NCBI GenBank assembly: GCA_013298625.1
Contig: JAAFIF010000058.1
Location: 1-61,826, forward strand
DNA from: Myxococcales bacterium
Lineage (GTDB): Bacteria; Myxococcota_A; Polyangia; Polyangiales; Ga0077539
Length of the DNA: 61,826 nucleotides
Direction: 5' to 3'
The translations under genes were made by a program, and so were the position numbers. Positions 36,112-45,116 of this stretch are shown here, piece by piece. Under the pieces are notes generated by a model that saw nothing but the letters and a program-made list of their open reading frames with translations, had not been told where the DNA came from and did not search any database. The stretch's first letter is position 1; every line of letters begins with the position of its first letter.

Positions 36112-38787
36112 TCAAGGCTCGTTGGCGAGCTGCGTCGGGTCGATCAGCGCGTACTCTCCGGCGCTCGACGGACGCTCGTGAATCCACCCTGTGTGGCCGG
36201 TGGTGCCCACGCGCACGAGCCCATCGGGCCGCACGAGCACGTACGTCGTCGAGACCGACGGCGCGTCTTCGTCCTCACCCAGCACCAGCGCGTCGATGGG
36301 CTCGGGGCCGCGCGCGTCCGTCGCGGGCGCCTCGACCGACGCGCAGTGCGACGCGACGTGCGGCGTTCGATCGGTGCTCGCGCAGCGCGCCAGCGCGTCG
36401 CGGGCCGTCCGCTGCGAGGCCGCGTCCACGCTCGCCGCCCACAGCGCGCTCGCCGCCGCGCGACGAACCCACGGAGAGCGCGCTTCGAAGAGCATCCTTC
36501 GCGCCGGGTCGGTCTCGCAACGGTGTCGCGCCGCTGCGAGCACCGCGAGGGCGTTGGCGCGCACTGCAGGGCTCGCTCTGCGCGCGAGCGACTCGCACGC
36601 GACCGCGCGCACGCCGTCGGTCACCGCAGCGCCAGCGCGCAGCGAGCGGGCGAGGGCGCCGAGCGCGTTGGTGGCGATCGCGTTCGAGCTGTCGCGCGCG
36701 CTCGCCGCGAGCCACTGAACCGCAGCGCTGTCCGTCGCCGCGCCGATTCCCCATGTCGCCGTCGCGCGGATCGCCTCGCTGAATCGCTCGCCGTCGCGCT
36801 CGTGCAACGCGAGAACGAGCGCGCCTCGCTGCGCGGCGGCCGCTGTGTGCGCGGCGTTGGAGAGCGCTTCGACAGCGGCGTTGGTCTGCGCGCCGCGCGC
36901 GTCGACGAGGCGCAGCAGCGCGCTGCGCGCGACCGGCGAGCCGATGGCCGCAAACGAGCCGAGCGCGTCGATGATCGCCGCGGACACCGCCGGTCGCGCG
37001 TCTTCGAGCTGCGCCGCGAGCAGGGCCGCCGCCGAGGGGTCGTTGACGCGCGCGGCGACGCGGCCGATCGCGACGGCGGCCGCGGCGCGGTCGATGGGGC
37101 GCTCGCCGCTCCACGCGGACAAGAGCGCGTCGAGCGCGGCGCGAGCGCCGAAGCGCGCGAGGGCGTCGGACGCGTTGGCGCGCACCGCGGGCGTGTTGTC
37201 GGCGAGGGCCGAGACCACGGCGCGCTCGATGCCCGCGACGCCGACGCGCGTGAGCGCTTCGGTGATGGCGACGCGCACGGCTCGGTCCGGGCTTGTGAGC
37301 ATCGAGAGCAGCGCAGTCGGGGCGCGATGATTTCGTGTGCTGCCAATCAACTTGATCACCAGCAGGAGCTCGGGCGAGGTCGGCGTGACGGCCGCCGCGC
37401 GCGCGGGCTGCGGTGTGGTCGGGCCGCGCTGCACTTCGCGCAGGATGACCAGCAGCGGGTCGAGCGCGCCCGGCTCGAGCTCTCCGCGGCGCTGCGCCCA
37501 CGTTTCGATTCCGCGGAGGGCGGCGGTGCGTCGCGCGGGCGTGGCGGTGGCGATCGCGCCAAACGAGGTCTGCCTGCTGTTGGTCGCTTCGCGCTCGGTC
37601 GCCGTTCGCAGCAGCGCGTACAGGGCCCTCGATGATCCCGTGCGGCCGAGGGCGCGAGCGTAGGTCTCGGCGCTCGCGGGGCGGCTCGCTTCGGAAAGCC
37701 CCAACAGCGCGTTGGATCCCTCGTCTCCGCCGAGGTCGCCGAGCAGCGAGGCGAGGGCGTCGCGGGCGTTCATGGGGACGGGTTCGGCGGCGAGGGTGGG
37801 GATCGCCTCGCGGGCGCGCTCGCCCATCGCGCGAAGCGCGTCCGCCGCAGCGCGGGCGACGTCTTGCGACGTGCTGGTTCGAAACACGCGGACGAGCAGG
37901 TCGAGCGCGCCTGCGCCGCCGATGCGGCCGATCGACGCGACCGCGGCGCGAGAGAGCTCGGTGCGCTGCGAGACGTCGGTGATGTAGTCCGCGCCGAGGG
38001 CGATGGGCGCGAGGTCGATGACGGCGGCGGGCGTCGCGACGAGGCCGAGGGCGCGGGCGGCGGCGAGGCGCACCTCGGGCTGGGCGTCGCGAAGCAGGGC
38101 CACGAGGCCGCGCAGGGCGCGTTCGTCGCGCAGGCGACCGAGCGCGACGGCGACGGCCTCGCGCACCTCCGGCGTCGGGTCCTGCAGCACGCCGAGCAGA
38201 GAGAGCACCGCGCGCGCGTCGCCGAGCTCTCCGAGGGCCCGCGCCGCGGCCACCCGCACGTCGCTCTCGTCATCGCTCAGCCGATCGAGCAGCGGAACGA
38301 CCGCTCGATCCCCCCCGATCGCCCCGATCGCCTGCACCGCGGCCAGCTTCACGTCCGAGTCCCGGTCGTTGAAGAGCCTCGCGATCGCGGTGATCGTGCT
38401 CGGGTCGCCGATCGCTCCGAGCGCGCGGGCGGCGGCGGACCGCAGGGCGGGCTGCCCCTCGTCGAGCCAGCGCAGCAGCGGGTCTCTCGCGCCTCGAATT
38501 CGCAGCCGCGCGCACAGCTCCGCGGCGATCACGCGGACGCCCTCGTCGGGGTCTTCGAGCGCGCGCAGGACGGTGGGCTCGGCGGCGCTCGGGTTGCGCG
38601 CGGCGAGCTCGCTCAGCATTTCTCCTCGTCGCGCGGCGGTCGCGCCCTCGATGCGCTGCGCTGGATCGCGCTGGCTCGTCGGCCAATCGGCCTTCGCGTC
38701 GGCGGTCGCGACGAGCGAGGCGGTGGCCAACAGCAGCGCAGGGCGGCCGGAGAACTTCACAGACGGACGAGATCTCACGCGACTCAC
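36112..38787 (-). CDS. exported HEAT/PBS-lyase repeat protein
   Basis: The 891-residue protein carries a signal peptide (RPALLLATASLVATADAKA) and then perhaps 20 helical HEAT-like repeats, for example DPDEGVRVIAAELCARLRI, GQPALRSAAARALGAIGD, DRDSDVKLAAVQAIGAIGG, DESDVRVAAARALGELGD and TPEVREAVAVALGRLRD. The second half is less regular. The C-terminus (VSTTYVLVRPDGLVRVGTTGHTGWIHERP) may be a small separate domain. Probably a periplasmic or surface scaffold. GTG 38787 is chosen because TACGCT lies 10 nt upstream and the signal peptide then starts properly; an open frame continues further upstream without conservation. It is divergent from the PDZ-thioredoxin gene with 89 bp between. Confidence 0.85.
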   Translation of the reverse strand: MSRVRSRPSVKFSGRPALLLATASLVATADAKADWPTSQRDPAQRIEGATAARRGEMLSELAARNPSAAEPTVLRALEDPDEGVRVIAAELCARLRIRGARDPLLRWLDEGQPALRSAAARALGAIGDPSTITAIARLFNDRDSDVKLAAVQAIGAIGGDRAVVPLLDRLSDDESDVRVAAARALGELGDARAVLSLLGVLQDPTPEVREAVAVALGRLRDERALRGLVALLRDAQPEVRLAAARALGLVATPAAVIDLAPIALGADYITDVSQRTELSRAAVASIGRIGGAGALDLLVRVFRTSTSQDVARAAADALRAMGERAREAIPTLAAEPVPMNARDALASLLGDLGGDEGSNALLGLSEASRPASAETYARALGRTGSSRALYALLRTATEREATNSRQTSFGAIATATPARRTAALRGIETWAQRRGELEPGALDPLLVILREVQRGPTTPQPARAAAVTPTSPELLLVIKLIGSTRNHRAPTALLSMLTSPDRAVRVAITEALTRVGVAGIERAVVSALADNTPAVRANASDALARFGARAALDALLSAWSGERPIDRAAAAVAIGRVAARVNDPSAAALLAAQLEDARPAVSAAIIDALGSFAAIGSPVARSALLRLVDARGAQTNAAVEALSNAAHTAAAAQRGALVLALHERDGERFSEAIRATATWGIGAATDSAAVQWLAASARDSSNAIATNALGALARSLRAGAAVTDGVRAVACESLARRASPAVRANALAVLAAARHRCETDPARRMLFEARSPWVRRAAASALWAASVDAASQRTARDALARCASTDRTPHVASHCASVEAPATDARGPEPIDALVLGEDEDAPSVSTTYVLVRPDGLVRVGTTGHTGWIHERPSSAGEYALIDPTQLANEP

Positions 38788-38797
38788 GACGGGGCAG

Positions 38798-38803
38798 AGC
38801 GTA
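38798..38803 (-). promoter_or_regulatory. -10-like TACGCT before the HEAT-repeat gene
   Basis: Minus-strand TACGCT ends 10 nt before GTG 38787. With the plus-strand hexamer at 38859 it makes a compact divergent promoter region. Confidence 0.4.
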
Positions 38804-38858
38804 GCGCTTCGATCCCCGTCGCGGCGAGCGCGTCCATCGAGCGCGCCGTGATCGGTGC

Positions 38859-38864
38859 TACCGT
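38859..38864 (+). promoter_or_regulatory. -10-like TGC-TACCGT before the PDZ-thioredoxin gene
   Basis: TACCGT preceded by TGC ends 12 nt before ATG 38877. No Shine-Dalgarno is present. Confidence 0.4.
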
Positions 38865-38876
38865 GCACGAACCCCC

Positions 38877-39689
38877 ATGCAGGCACGACACGGCGTTGCC
38901 CTCGCGGCGATCGCGCTCTTCTCGCTCTCGCTCACGTCGCGCGCTGCTCCGGCGCGGGCGGACACGACGCGCACCGTCGCCCCCGCGGACGCGGCGCGAC
39001 CGCCATGGCTCGGGATCGTGTTCGAGCGCACCAACACGGGCGTGCGCGCCAACGCCGTTGTCGTCGATTCGCCTGCAGAACGAGCGGGCGTTCGCGAAGG
39101 TGATGCTGTCGTCGAGGTGGGCGGGCAGCCGGTGAGCGACCCCGAAGCCGCCGTCGCCGCGGTCCGTCGACTTCGGCCTGGGCAGTCGCTGCGGCTCACC
39201 GTCGTGCGCGGCTCGCAGCGGCTCGCCCTCTCGGCGCTGCTCGACCCTGCGCCCAGCGCGGATGCGATTCGCTCGCGCCCGCACCCGCCGATGCGCCCGT
39301 CGTGGGCGATGGGCCCCTCCGCGGTGGACCCAGCGCAAATGCGCGGTCGCGTGGTGATCGTGGACTTCTTCGCGAGCTGGTGCGGGCCCTGCCGCGCGAC
39401 CATGCCGTGGCTCGACCAGCTGAGCACCCGGCTCGCTCCCAGGGGGCTCACCGTGGTGGGCGTGACCGACGAGAGCGTGGCCGTCGCGCGCAGGCTCGGC
39501 AGCGACCTCAACGTCCACTACGCCATCGCCAGCGATCGAACGGCGAGCATTCGCTGGGCGGTTCGCTCGCTTCCGACGCTGGCGGTGATCGACCGTCGGG
39601 GCGTGGTCCGAGAGGTCTACACGGGCATGGACGCGAGCCAGGCGCGCGCCGTCGAGGCCCTCGTGCGCAGGCTCATCGCAGAGCCATAG
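38877..39689 (+). CDS. periplasmic PDZ-thioredoxin fusion protein (TlpA/ResA-like)
   Basis: Exported 270-residue protein with a signal peptide (GVALAAIALFSLSLTSRAAPARA). It has a PDZ-like domain at about 43-122 (WLGIVFERTN, SPAERAGVREGDAVVEVGGQPV) and a thioredoxin fold from about 155 with the redox pair Cys169-Gly-Pro-Cys172 in FFASWCGPCRATMPWL and the cis-proline loop SLPTLAVIDRRG. It would reduce or exchange disulfides on substrates recognised by the PDZ domain, for instance cytochrome c maturation clients, which are plentiful at 47-57 kb (inference). The fusion is unusual: most TlpA proteins are anchored by a helix rather than carrying a PDZ domain. Confidence 0.93.
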   Translation: MQARHGVALAAIALFSLSLTSRAAPARADTTRTVAPADAARPPWLGIVFERTNTGVRANAVVVDSPAERAGVREGDAVVEVGGQPVSDPEAAVAAVRRLRPGQSLRLTVVRGSQRLALSALLDPAPSADAIRSRPHPPMRPSWAMGPSAVDPAQMRGRVVIVDFFASWCGPCRATMPWLDQLSTRLAPRGLTVVGVTDESVAVARRLGSDLNVHYAIASDRTASIRWAVRSLPTLAVIDRRGVVREVYTGMDASQARAVEALVRRLIAEP

Positions 39690-39749
39690 CGCCGTTCGCG
39701 CACGGGGCCGCTTGACCGCAGAAATCGCAGCGCGCACCCTCCGCGCCCC

Positions 39750-41153
39750 ATGAAGACGGCGTGCCTGGTCACCTTCGGCTGCCAGATGAACGTTCACGAT
39801 TCGCAGCGCATGGAAGAGCTCTTGCGCGCGGACGGATTCGAGCTCGTCCCCGAGCCCGAAGGCGCGGACGTCATCGTGCTCAACACGTGTTCTGTCCGCG
39901 AAAAAGCTGAGCAGAAGCTCCGCAGCGAGGTCGGTCGCCTCAAGCGCCTCGACGCGCTGGTGATCGTGACGGGCTGCGTCGCGCAGCAAGAGGGCGAGCG
40001 GCTGCTCGACCGGATGCCGTACATCGACGCGGTGATCGGCCCGGACAACCTGCACGAGCTGCCCGGCGTTGTGCGCGAGCTCGAGGGCGGCGCTCCGTCG
40101 ATGGTGCGCGCGACGTTCGACACCGAAGCGCCGCGGTTTCTGGTCAACGAAGCGACGCCCGGCGGAGTGGCCTCGAGCGCGTACGTCACGACCATGAAGG
40201 GCTGCGACGAGCGCTGCTCGTTCTGCATCGTCCCGTACACGCGCGGGCCCGAGCGCTATCGCTCGGCGGACGACATCGTGAGCGAGGTCGCTCGGCTGGT
40301 CGCCGCGGGCGCGCGCGAAGTGGTGTTGCTCGGGCAGACCGTCAACAGCTACCGCGATCCCGCCGTCCCGATGCCCGAGGGAAGCGACCCAGACGACTCG
40401 CAGTTCGCCTCGCTCTTGCGCCGCATCGTCGGTGAAGCGAAGGGGCTGCTGCGGCTGCGCTACACGTCTCCGCACCCGAGACACCTCACGCCCGATCTGC
40501 TGCGCGCGCACGCCGAGCTCGAGACGCTCGCCGAGCACGTTCACTTGCCCGTGCAGTCGGGCAGCGATCGCGTGCTCAAGCGAATGATCCGTCGGTACAC
40601 CCGCGACGAGTACGTGCGGCGCGCGGACGCGCTGCGGTCGGCGCGCAAGGGGCTCGTGTTGTCGACGGACATCATCGTTGGGTTTCCTGGAGAAACTGCG
40701 GAGGACTTCGACGCGACGCTCTCGCTCGTGCGCGAGGTGGGCTTCGTCGGGCTCTTCGGCTTCAAGTATTCGCCGCGGCCGTACACGCCGGCGCTCAAGC
40801 TGCGCGACGATGTGCCCGAGCAAGAGAAGCAGCAGCGACTCGAGGCGCTCTTCGAGCTCAGCGAAGCGCAGCTGCGCGCGCACCTCGCGACGTTGGTGGG
40901 GACGCGCGCGCGGGTGCTCGTCGAAGGTCCGTCGAAGGTCGGCGCTGCGACGTGGGCGGGCCGCACCGAGCGCAACGAGATCGTTCACTTCGAAGCGGCG
41001 CCGGGCGTCGGTCCTGGCGCGTTCGCGACGGTGGAGGTCACGCGCGCGAACAAGCATTCGCTCGAAGGTCGCGTCGAGAGCGTGGCTGTCCCGGCCGCAG
41101 AAAAACCGCGGTCGGCGATCCGTCGCGTGGCACTTCCGCTCGTGGAGGCCTGA
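39750..41153 (+). CDS. miaB: tRNA-2-methylthio-N6-dimethylallyladenosine synthase
   Basis: Radical-SAM methylthiotransferase that converts i6A37 to ms2i6A37 in tRNAs reading UNN codons. N-terminal UPF0004 domain with cluster ligands Cys11 (FGCQMN), Cys47 (LNTCSVRE) and Cys76 (VTGCVAQ). Radical-SAM motif CDERCSFC with Cys152, Cys156 and Cys159. SPHPRHL and SGSDRVLKRMIRRYTRDEYV are typical of MiaB rather than RimO or MtaB. A TRAM domain lies at about 375-440. The length of 467 residues is normal. The next gene begins 3 bp after the stop. Confidence 0.97.
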   Translation: MKTACLVTFGCQMNVHDSQRMEELLRADGFELVPEPEGADVIVLNTCSVREKAEQKLRSEVGRLKRLDALVIVTGCVAQQEGERLLDRMPYIDAVIGPDNLHELPGVVRELEGGAPSMVRATFDTEAPRFLVNEATPGGVASSAYVTTMKGCDERCSFCIVPYTRGPERYRSADDIVSEVARLVAAGAREVVLLGQTVNSYRDPAVPMPEGSDPDDSQFASLLRRIVGEAKGLLRLRYTSPHPRHLTPDLLRAHAELETLAEHVHLPVQSGSDRVLKRMIRRYTRDEYVRRADALRSARKGLVLSTDIIVGFPGETAEDFDATLSLVREVGFVGLFGFKYSPRPYTPALKLRDDVPEQEKQQRLEALFELSEAQLRAHLATLVGTRARVLVEGPSKVGAATWAGRTERNEIVHFEAAPGVGPGAFATVEVTRANKHSLEGRVESVAVPAAEKPRSAIRRVALPLVEA

Positions 41154-41156
41154 GCG

Positions 41157-41693
41157 ATGTCAGCGCGAAGCAGCCGTCATCGCGGGTTGATCCTGCCGTT
41201 CATGGACAAGCGTCCTGTGATCCACCCGAGCGCGTTCGTCGCAGAGCAATCCGCGGTGATCGGCGACGTCGAGATCGGGCCCGAGTCGTCGATCTGGTTC
41301 AACACCACCGTGCGCGCGGACCAAATGCCGATCCGCATCGGCGCGCGCAGCAACGTGCAGGACAACTCGGTCGTGCACGTCACCACGGGCGTCGACGGAA
41401 CGGTGATCGGCGACGAAGTGACCGTCGGTCATCGTGTGATTCTCCACGCGTGTACGATCGGCAACCGCGTGCTCGTGGGGATGGGCTCGATCGTGCTCGA
41501 CCTCGCGGTGATCGAGGACGACGTGCTGCTCGCGGCCGGCTCGCTCGTGACGCCGCGGACGGTGTTGCCTGCGGGGTGGCTGTGCCGAGGCTCGCCCGCG
41601 AAGCCGGTGCGCCCCCTCGAAGAGCGTGAGCGCGCGATGATCCGCCAGGGCTGGACTGCGTACACAGAGCTCGTGGTTCAGTACGACGGCTGA
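41157..41693 (+). CDS. gamma-carbonic anhydrase family protein (YrdA-like)
   Basis: Left-handed beta-helix trimer of 178 residues built from hexapeptide repeats: AVIGDVEIGPESSIWFNTTVRADQMPIRIGARSNVQDNSVVHV, TVGHRVILHACTIGNRVLVGMGSIV, LLAAGSLVTP. The three zinc histidines are in the expected places (VHV, GH, LHAC). Related proteins are inactive or act as carbonic anhydrases, so activity is not assured. ATG 41157 is 3 bp after miaB; a later ATG at 41202 (MDKRPVIHPSAFV) would also fit the family start. Probably co-transcribed with miaB. Confidence 0.93.
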   Translation: MSARSSRHRGLILPFMDKRPVIHPSAFVAEQSAVIGDVEIGPESSIWFNTTVRADQMPIRIGARSNVQDNSVVHVTTGVDGTVIGDEVTVGHRVILHACTIGNRVLVGMGSIVLDLAVIEDDVLLAAGSLVTPRTVLPAGWLCRGSPAKPVRPLEERERAMIRQGWTAYTELVVQYDG

Positions 41694-41741
41694 GCCTTCG
41701 AGAGCTCGTCGCTGCCCCGCCCGTCGCTCATCCCCCGCCCG

Positions 41742-42356
41742 TCACCCGCGGGGAACGCTCGCGTCGCCGCGAACGCCGCCACCATCGATCGCGTCGTCTG
41801 CCGGCGGCAGAGGCGGCCACGTCGACTCGGGGTGCTGGCTGTTGTACTGCCGCACCACTTGCTCGGTGATGTCCATGGTGGGGACGCTGTAGACGACGCC
41901 CTGGCGCTCGAAGACCGCGGTGTAGTTTCCGCGGGCCGAGAGCGCCTGAATCACCGTCTGCATGTTCGTGTAGATGTGCTTGGTGACCTTCGCTTCGCGC
42001 TGCGCCAGGTCGTCCTGGTACTCGAACGCGACCTGCTGATAGGTCAAAAACTGCCGCTGGTACTCGTCCGTGCGCGCGCGCTGCGTCGATTCGTCGGTCG
42101 TCGCCTGCGTGCGAATCATGTCGTCGCGCATGAGCTTCAGCGCCTTCTGACGCAGGTCGAGCTCTTCTTGCCGACGCTTCCAGAGGTTCTTGACGTAGCG
42201 GTTGGCGCGCTGACCTTCGGCCGACTCGACGACGGCTCGGTTGAGGTCCACGACCGCAAAGCGCGCCTGCGCGTACACGCGAGGAGCGAGCGCCGCGAGC
42301 GCGAGCGCCGCGAGCGCTGATCCTCGCCAGGGGAGGGTGGGGCGTTTCGAAGTCAT
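41742..42356 (-). CDS. OmpH/Skp family periplasmic chaperone
   Basis: The 204-residue protein has a signal peptide (GSALAALALAALAPRVYA). The Skp pattern follows: ARFAVVDLNRAVVESAEGQRA at the start of the body, a long coiled-coil of charged residues (KRRQEELDLRQKALKLM through AFEYQDDLAQREAKVTKHI) and a C-terminal strand NYTAVFERQGVVYSVPTMDITEQVVRQYN. Skp trimers shield unfolded outer-membrane proteins on the way to BamA. In many proteobacteria ompH follows bamA; here it is alone, 9 kb away and on the other strand. The Pro/Asp/Gly-rich tail is an addition. ATG 42356 is chosen over GTG 42380. Confidence 0.92.
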   Translation of the reverse strand: MTSKRPTLPWRGSALAALALAALAPRVYAQARFAVVDLNRAVVESAEGQRANRYVKNLWKRRQEELDLRQKALKLMRDDMIRTQATTDESTQRARTDEYQRQFLTYQQVAFEYQDDLAQREAKVTKHIYTNMQTVIQALSARGNYTAVFERQGVVYSVPTMDITEQVVRQYNSQHPESTWPPLPPADDAIDGGGVRGDASVPRG

Positions 42357-42423
42357 GCTTGCGAGCGGTGGGACGTACACGATCGTCCCCGAATTCGCTA
42401 CCCCGTGTTCTTCATCCGTCGGA

Positions 42424-42621
42424 TCAGAAGCGAATGCCTTCTTTGATCCGGTACTTGATCCAGCGGTAGCTGAGCAGCGCGCTGCCCGCGACGCCCGCGC
42501 CGACGATGACCAGCGGCGCGCCTGCGACCGCGACGGCGGCGGTCACGCCAGCGGCCGCTACGGCGACCGCGCCCTTCTTCTTCGCTTCGGCCTTCTTGGC
42601 CTCGTGCACTGTGCTGCCCAT
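42424..42621 (-). CDS. 65-aa Ala/Val-rich small membrane protein
   Basis: Begins MGSTVHEAKKAEAKKKGA, a Lys-rich head, then a hydrophobic stretch (AVAVAAAGVTAAVAVAGAPLVIVGAGVAGSALLSY) long enough for one or two helices, and a basic end WIKYRIKEGIRF. No recognised family. AGAGGAG about 15-20 nt upstream and a TGC-TACAGT hexamer at 42672-42677 support expression. It stands between ompH and the UDP-glucose dehydrogenase gene. Confidence 0.6.
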   Translation of the reverse strand: MGSTVHEAKKAEAKKKGAVAVAAAGVTAAVAVAGAPLVIVGAGVAGSALLSYRWIKYRIKEGIRF

Positions 42622-42671
42622 GACCTTGGCTGCTGCTCCTCTGCGCGCTTGGACAGCGCGACTGCGTTGTC

Positions 42672-42677
42672 ACTGTA
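42672..42677 (-). promoter_or_regulatory. -10-like TGC-TACAGT before the 65-aa gene
   Basis: Minus-strand TACAGT preceded by TGC, about 50 nt before the ATG at 42621. This example leaves a conventional leader containing a purine-rich ribosome site. Confidence 0.35.
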
Positions 42678-42723
42678 GCACGGCCGGATCGTCGCGCCCG
42701 GTCGCGCTTAGGGTCGAGGGCGA

Positions 42724-44037
42724 TCAGCGCACCAGGACGCCGATGCCCTCGTAGCGAAACCCACGCTTGTGCGGCGCGTGCTGCATCCAGATGTTGCGTC
42801 CGTCGATCAGCGTCTTGCGGGCGAGCTGGCGGGCGAGGCGGTCGAAGTCCGGGTGCTTGTAGTCGCTCCACTCGGTGACGACGACGAGCGCGTCGGCGCC
42901 TTCGGTGGCCGCGTACTTGTCGTCGCAGAAGCGCACTTTCTCTGCGGTCGCGCCGAGCGCCGTCTTCGCGGTCTCGAGGGCCTCGGGGTCGTGCGCGCTC
43001 ACGATCGCTCCTTCGGCGACGAGCTGCTCGATCAGCGCGAGCGCTGGTGACTCGCGCACGTCGTCGGTCTTCGCTTTGAACGCGAGGCCCCACACGGCGA
43101 TGCGCTTGCCCTTCACGCCTTCGAGCGCGCGGTTGAGCTTCTGCACGAGGAAGCGCTTCTGATCTTCGTTGGCCTCGTCGACGGCGGTGAGCACCTTGAG
43201 GTCGCCGTTGTGCTCCTTCGCGAGGTGCATCAGCGCCTTGATGTCCTTGGGAAAGCACGACCCGCCGAAGCCGGGCCCGGGCATCAAGAACTGCGCGCCG
43301 ATGCGCGTGTCCGCCCCGACGCCGACGCGCACCGAGGTGATGTCCGCGCCCACGGCTTCACAGAGCCGCGCGACCTCGTTCATGAACGAGATGCGCGTGG
43401 CGAGCATCGAGTTGGCGACGTACTTGGTCATCTCGGCGCTGCGCGGGTCCATGAACTGCAGCTGACCCTCAGCGAGGCCGAGCGGCTCGTACATCGACGC
43501 CATCGCGGCGCGACCCACGTCGTCGCGCACCCCGAGGATCACGCGATCGGGCTTCATGAAATCGTTGAGGGCGTCGCCCTCTTTCAAGAACTCAGGGTTG
43601 TTGACCACGCGGTGCCGCAGCTTGGCCTTGCTGTCCATCAGCGCTTGAACGCGGTCGTTGGTCCCGACGGGCACCGTGCTCTTCAACACGATCACGGTTT
43701 CGTGCTCGAGCACGCCCGCGAGCTCTTCGGCCACCTGCATGACGTAGCGCATGTCCGCGGCGCCGTCGTTGGACTGCGGCGTGCCCACGGCGATGATCAC
43801 GACCTCGGCATCGCGCACGCCTTCGGCGAGCTTGGTGGTGAAGCGCAGTCGGCCTTCTTTGACACAGTGGGCGACGACGGTGTCGAGGCCGGGCTCGTAG
43901 ATGGGGATCTCGTTGCGCTCGAGCTTCTCGATCTTGCGTGGATCGGTGTCGATGCACGCGACGGAGTGACCGATGTCCGAGAAGCACGCGCCGGCGACGA
44001 GACCGACGTAACCCGTTCCAACAACCGCGATGCGCAT
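42724..44037 (-). CDS. UDP-glucose 6-dehydrogenase
   Basis: NAD-dependent four-electron oxidation of UDP-glucose to UDP-glucuronate for surface polysaccharides. The 437 residues are the normal length. Visible are the N-terminal Rossmann loop MRIAVVGTGYVGLVAGACFSD, the catalytic block GPGFGGSCFPKD with Cys261, STVPVGTNDRV, VNNPEFLKEGDALNDF, and a C-terminal Rossmann domain GKRIAVWGLAFKAKTDDVRESPAL. The frame is open 90 bp further upstream, but the family start is MRIAVVG. Its substrate could come from the UDPGP enzyme at 9.6-10.7 kb. Divergent from a sugar nucleotidyltransferase gene. Confidence 0.97.
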   Translation of the reverse strand: MRIAVVGTGYVGLVAGACFSDIGHSVACIDTDPRKIEKLERNEIPIYEPGLDTVVAHCVKEGRLRFTTKLAEGVRDAEVVIIAVGTPQSNDGAADMRYVMQVAEELAGVLEHETVIVLKSTVPVGTNDRVQALMDSKAKLRHRVVNNPEFLKEGDALNDFMKPDRVILGVRDDVGRAAMASMYEPLGLAEGQLQFMDPRSAEMTKYVANSMLATRISFMNEVARLCEAVGADITSVRVGVGADTRIGAQFLMPGPGFGGSCFPKDIKALMHLAKEHNGDLKVLTAVDEANEDQKRFLVQKLNRALEGVKGKRIAVWGLAFKAKTDDVRESPALALIEQLVAEGAIVSAHDPEALETAKTALGATAEKVRFCDDKYAATEGADALVVVTEWSDYKHPDFDRLARQLARKTLIDGRNIWMQHAPHKRGFRYEGIGVLVR

Positions 44038-44163
44038 GGCGCGGACGGCTACAACGACCCCGGGTTCGCCGCAAGCCCTTCGGCCCTCGCCACTGGTCTT
44101 TCGCAGGCCGCTACGCATGGGACGCACTCTCGCGAACAGGGAAGGCGGCCAAAGAGAATCCGG

Positions 44164-44169
44164 TATAAC
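44164..44169 (+). promoter_or_regulatory. -10-like TATAAC before the nucleotidyltransferase gene
   Basis: TATAAC, the closest match to the TATAAT consensus in the window, ends 14 nt before GTG 44184. No convincing -35 was found. Confidence 0.4.
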
Positions 44170-44183
44170 CCCCGTTCATCACC

Positions 44184-45116
44184 GTGCACGCCATGCTGCT
44201 CTGCGCCGGCCTCGGAACGCGCCTGCGCCCCCTGACCAACGAGCACCCCAAGCCCCTCGTCCCGCTGCTCGGCCGCCCGATCGCCGCGTACGCTCTGGAT
44301 CGCCTCGCCTCGGTCGGTGTGCGCTCGGTCGTCGCCAACACGTTTCACCTCGGCCAACAGGTGCCGCCTGCGCTCGCCCCATTCATCGACCAGCGCGGCA
44401 TGTCCCTCGAATGCGTGCACGAAACCACGCTGCTCGGCACCGGCGGCGGCATTCGCAACGCCCTCCCGCTGCTCGGTCGCGACCCGTTCGTGGTCTTCAA
44501 CGGCGACGTGCTCGCGGCGCCCGACATCGCCCGCGCGCTCGCCCTTCATCACGCCAGCGGCGCGCGCATGACCATGATCCTCCGCGAGGACCCCGCGGCG
44601 GACGCGCTCGGCGCCATCGAGGTCACCGACGACGGACGCGTCGTGCGCATCCTCGGCGAGGGACCCATCCACGATCGACCCACGCGAAAGTGCATGTTCA
44701 CGGGCGTGTACGTGCTCTCGGCGGACATCCGCGAGGACCTTCCCGACAACGGCTGCATCGTTCGTCACTCGCTGCGCCGCTGGCTCGCGCGCGGCGACCG
44801 CGTCAGCGCCATCGTCGACGACAACCCCTGGTTCGACCTCGGGACCATCCCGTCGTACGCGAGCGTGACGTTCGGGCTGCTCGACGGGAGCATCGATTTC
44901 CCCAGTGAATTTGCAGCGCCAACGCGCTCTCGTGTGGGCGCGGCCACCGTCGCGGCGGGCGCGCGCATCGGCGCGTACTGCGACGTCGGCGACGGCGCCG
45001 TCGTCGACGGCGAAGGAGCGCTTCAGCGCGTGATCGCGTGGCCCGGCGCGCGCGTGACGGCGCCAGCCGAGGGCGTGATCGTCACGACGGGCGGCGCGCG
45101 CGTCGCGATCGGCTGA
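44184..45116 (+). CDS. sugar-phosphate nucleotidyltransferase family protein
   Basis: Rossmann-like NTP transferase of 310 residues with the signature MLLCAGLGTRLRPLTNEHPKPLVPLLGRP, FNGDVLAAPD (metal-binding Asp) and GTGGGIRNALPLL. It probably makes an NDP-hexose (mannose- or glucose-1-phosphate type). The C-terminal 70 residues hold weak hexapeptide-repeat character (VGAATVAAGARIGAYCDVGDGAVVDGEGAL), as in MurNAc-1-P or GDP-mannose enzymes. The GTG at 44184 may be followed by the real start at ATG 44193. The last 35 bp overlap the convergent DUF2330 gene. Confidence 0.9.
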   Translation: MHAMLLCAGLGTRLRPLTNEHPKPLVPLLGRPIAAYALDRLASVGVRSVVANTFHLGQQVPPALAPFIDQRGMSLECVHETTLLGTGGGIRNALPLLGRDPFVVFNGDVLAAPDIARALALHHASGARMTMILREDPAADALGAIEVTDDGRVVRILGEGPIHDRPTRKCMFTGVYVLSADIREDLPDNGCIVRHSLRRWLARGDRVSAIVDDNPWFDLGTIPSYASVTFGLLDGSIDFPSEFAAPTRSRVGAATVAAGARIGAYCDVGDGAVVDGEGALQRVIAWPGARVTAPAEGVIVTTGGARVAIG

